Origin: JAGOCV01 sp049445855
Lineage (GTDB): Bacteria > Pseudomonadota > Gammaproteobacteria > Burkholderiales > Burkholderiaceae_C
NCBI RefSeq assembly: GCF_049445855.1
Contig: NZ_JBMSDV010000011.1
Span: 1-7,508 of the forward strand
Direction: 5' to 3'
Length of the DNA stretch: 7,508 nucleotides
Part shown: in pieces, positions 6,837 to 7,508 of the stretch
Layout of the letters: each line of letters begins with the position of its first letter
Position numbering within the stretch: position 1 is the first letter of the stretch
The notes under the pieces: generated by a model
Seen by the model: only the letters and a program-made list of their open reading frames with translations
Told to the model about the DNA's origin: nothing
Databases searched by the model: none
Position numbers and translations under genes: made by a program

Positions 6837-7381
6837 ATGTAGATATTTGCTCTTGTTCTTGAACAGCGCTTTCGAGACCGGTTTCAGTCTTACTCGATGC
6901 GTTTGGGCTCCCTCAGAAGTTTGCCAAGCAGCAGTACGGTAGTGCCTTGTGCTCGAGATATACATCGCAGGAGTGCGAAAGAGGGTGCGATCTGGTCGCG
7001 GACTTGGGATTCCCGTTCAATCTATTCCACTCGGCGTCGAGCCGGATATGGTGGTTGTCCCAGCACTTAGCACCACAACCCCCGATAGCTTGGTGCCCGC
7101 GCTCGCGGGACGTGACGTCCTCGACGCCGCGGAGCAACTGCGAGCATGGCACGCATCGGGCTCGGCGATTGCCGCTTCTTGCGTTGGAACATTTGTGCTC
7201 GCGAATGCAGGTCTCCTCGATGACGGTGAAGCTACAACCACTTGGTGGCTGGGTCCGCTATTCCGGCAGCGCTATCCGCGCATACTCCTAGATGAATCGC
7301 TAATGATCGTTTCGTCTGGCCGGACGGTGACGGCAGGCGCATCGATGGGGCACCTTGACTTGGCGCTCTGGTTGATTCGCG
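6837..7381 (+). pseudogene. Broken GlxA-family (DJ-1/PfpI-AraC) regulator, 3' part cut off by an insertion sequence
   Basis: The remains of a GlxA-type activator, which pairs an N-terminal DJ-1/PfpI-like domain with a C-terminal AraC helix-turn-helix. The frame from GTG 6949 gives a good DJ-1-like domain: GVRKRVRSGRGLG, PDMVVVPAL, SCVGTFVLANAGLL (elbow cysteine), TTTWWLGPLFRQRYP and TAGASMGHLDLALWLIR. Homology-like sequence continues upstream but in shifting frames: ATG 6837 then TAG at codon 2, IFALVLE; next frame AFETGFS (6868-6888); next frame LLDAFGLPQKFAKQQYG (6890-6940); then back to the 6949 frame. So there is a nonsense codon and about three indels. The domain stops at 7381 where an IS begins; nine foreign codons lead to a stop at 7405-7407. 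No AraC domain remains in the window. Sequencing error is unlikely to explain everything because six neighbouring genes are intact. It probably once regulated the divergent exported protein or exporter. Confidence 0.8.
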
Positions 7382-7404
7382 GTAAGCGTCCGGCAATCCC
7401 ATCT
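7382..7404 (+). repeat. Putative left terminal inverted repeat of the IS66-type element
   Basis: The stretch starts GTAAGCG, the expected tip of an IS66-family end, followed by TCCGGCAATCCC. The inner boundary is estimated from the usual 20-25 bp length; the matching right repeat is not in the window. Confidence 0.6.
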
Positions 7405-7457
7405 TGAGATAGACCCAGTGTCGAGGCATCGTGTGCACGATGAACATCACGCACACT

Positions 7458-7508
7458 ATGGCGAACGACACGATCGCCCAGCGCCCCAAGCGGCACTACT
7501 ACTCCCCG
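7458..7508 (+). CDS. tnpA: IS66-family accessory protein TnpA, N-terminal fragment (runs off window)
   Basis: Only 17 codons are present before the edge: MANDTIAQRPKRHYYSP. The run of basic residues followed by (H/Y)YSP is the typical opening of the small IS66 TnpA protein, a helix-turn-helix protein needed with TnpB and TnpC for transposition. An in-frame ATG at 7440 would add six residues; neither start has a strong ribosome-binding site, and 7458 fits the family N terminus better. The frame is open with no stop to base 7508. The identification depends on a short match plus the GTAAGCG end just upstream; each supports the other. Confidence 0.65.
   Translation, partial: MANDTIAQRPKRHYYSP

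Larger units (their letters stand above)
7382..7508 (+). mobile_element. Left end of an IS66-family insertion sequence (incomplete at window edge)
   Basis: At the exact point where the regulator's homology ends, the sequence reads GTAAGCGTCCGGC. IS66-family terminal repeats begin with GTAA, commonly GTAAGCG. Some 76 bases further in, a plus-strand frame opens whose first residues match the start of IS66 TnpA proteins and stay open to the edge. IS66 elements make 8-bp target duplications, so GATTCGCG (7374-7381) is the predicted copy on this side. The right end, tnpB and tnpC lie outside the window, so completeness and activity cannot be judged. Confidence 0.75.

Noticed and set aside
6658..6942. 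Plus-strand frame with TAGGAGG and GTG start, 94 codons, in the same frame as the 6949 regulator fragment
   Set aside because: The ribosome-binding site is good, but the first 60 residues resemble no protein I know and the end overlaps the out-of-frame start of the decayed regulator. It might be a mutated leader of that gene, not a separate gene.
7382..7407. Regulator homology continuing as GKRPAIPS (family proteins have a similar RxxPAL segment)
   Set aside because: The resemblance is two or three residues, while GTAAGCG at 7382 together with the tnpA start explains the junction better.
7232..7489. Minus-strand frame with a hydrophobic stretch at the right edge (WAIVSFAIVCVMFIVH)
   Set aside because: It is the reverse of the IS66 tip and tnpA start, has two stop codons just upstream and no ribosome-binding site, so the hydrophobic run is probably a shadow.

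Overview
The window looks like the chromosome of a Burkholderiales betaproteobacterium (Cupriavidus, Burkholderia, Bordetella or Achromobacter type). This rests on the moderately high GC content, a Bug-type tricarboxylate-transporter substrate-binding protein (a family greatly expanded in that order), and family resemblances recalled for the other genes. No species can be named from this sequence.

The six intact genes all lie on the minus strand. Read in the direction of transcription from the right they are: a small exported protein of the muconolactone-isomerase-like fold (6563-6165); a 12-TM major facilitator exporter (5736-4567); a conserved protein of unknown function (4457-3732); and, after a 364-bp gap, a tight cluster of a Rieske oxygenase (3367-2120), a Bug substrate-binding protein (2081-1095) and a LysR regulator (1065-166). 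Gaps in that cluster are only 38 and 29 bp, each with a Shine-Dalgarno sequence, so it is probably one transcript. The cluster reads as an uptake/oxidation/control module for an unidentified organic acid, perhaps aromatic. The oxygenase reductase and the TctA/TctB membrane subunits are not here.

The right end is different. On the plus strand from about 6837 lies the DJ-1/PfpI-like half of a GlxA/AraC-type regulator that has decayed: a stop at codon 2 and at least three changes of frame near its start. At 7382 it is cut by what looks like the left end of an IS66-family insertion sequence. The IS begins GTAAGCG and carries the first codons of an IS66-type tnpA, running out of the window. The regulator's DNA-binding half would lie beyond the IS or be lost. 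The broken regulator is divergent from the small exported protein and the exporter, which it may once have controlled.

Four of the six intact genes appear to use non-ATG starts (TTG at 1065 and 6563, GTG at 3367 and 5736). I see no rRNA, tRNA, CRISPR array, phage gene or defence system. Apart from the IS-disrupted regulator the region is ordinary accessory catabolic and transport DNA, and I do not see a clearly new biological system.
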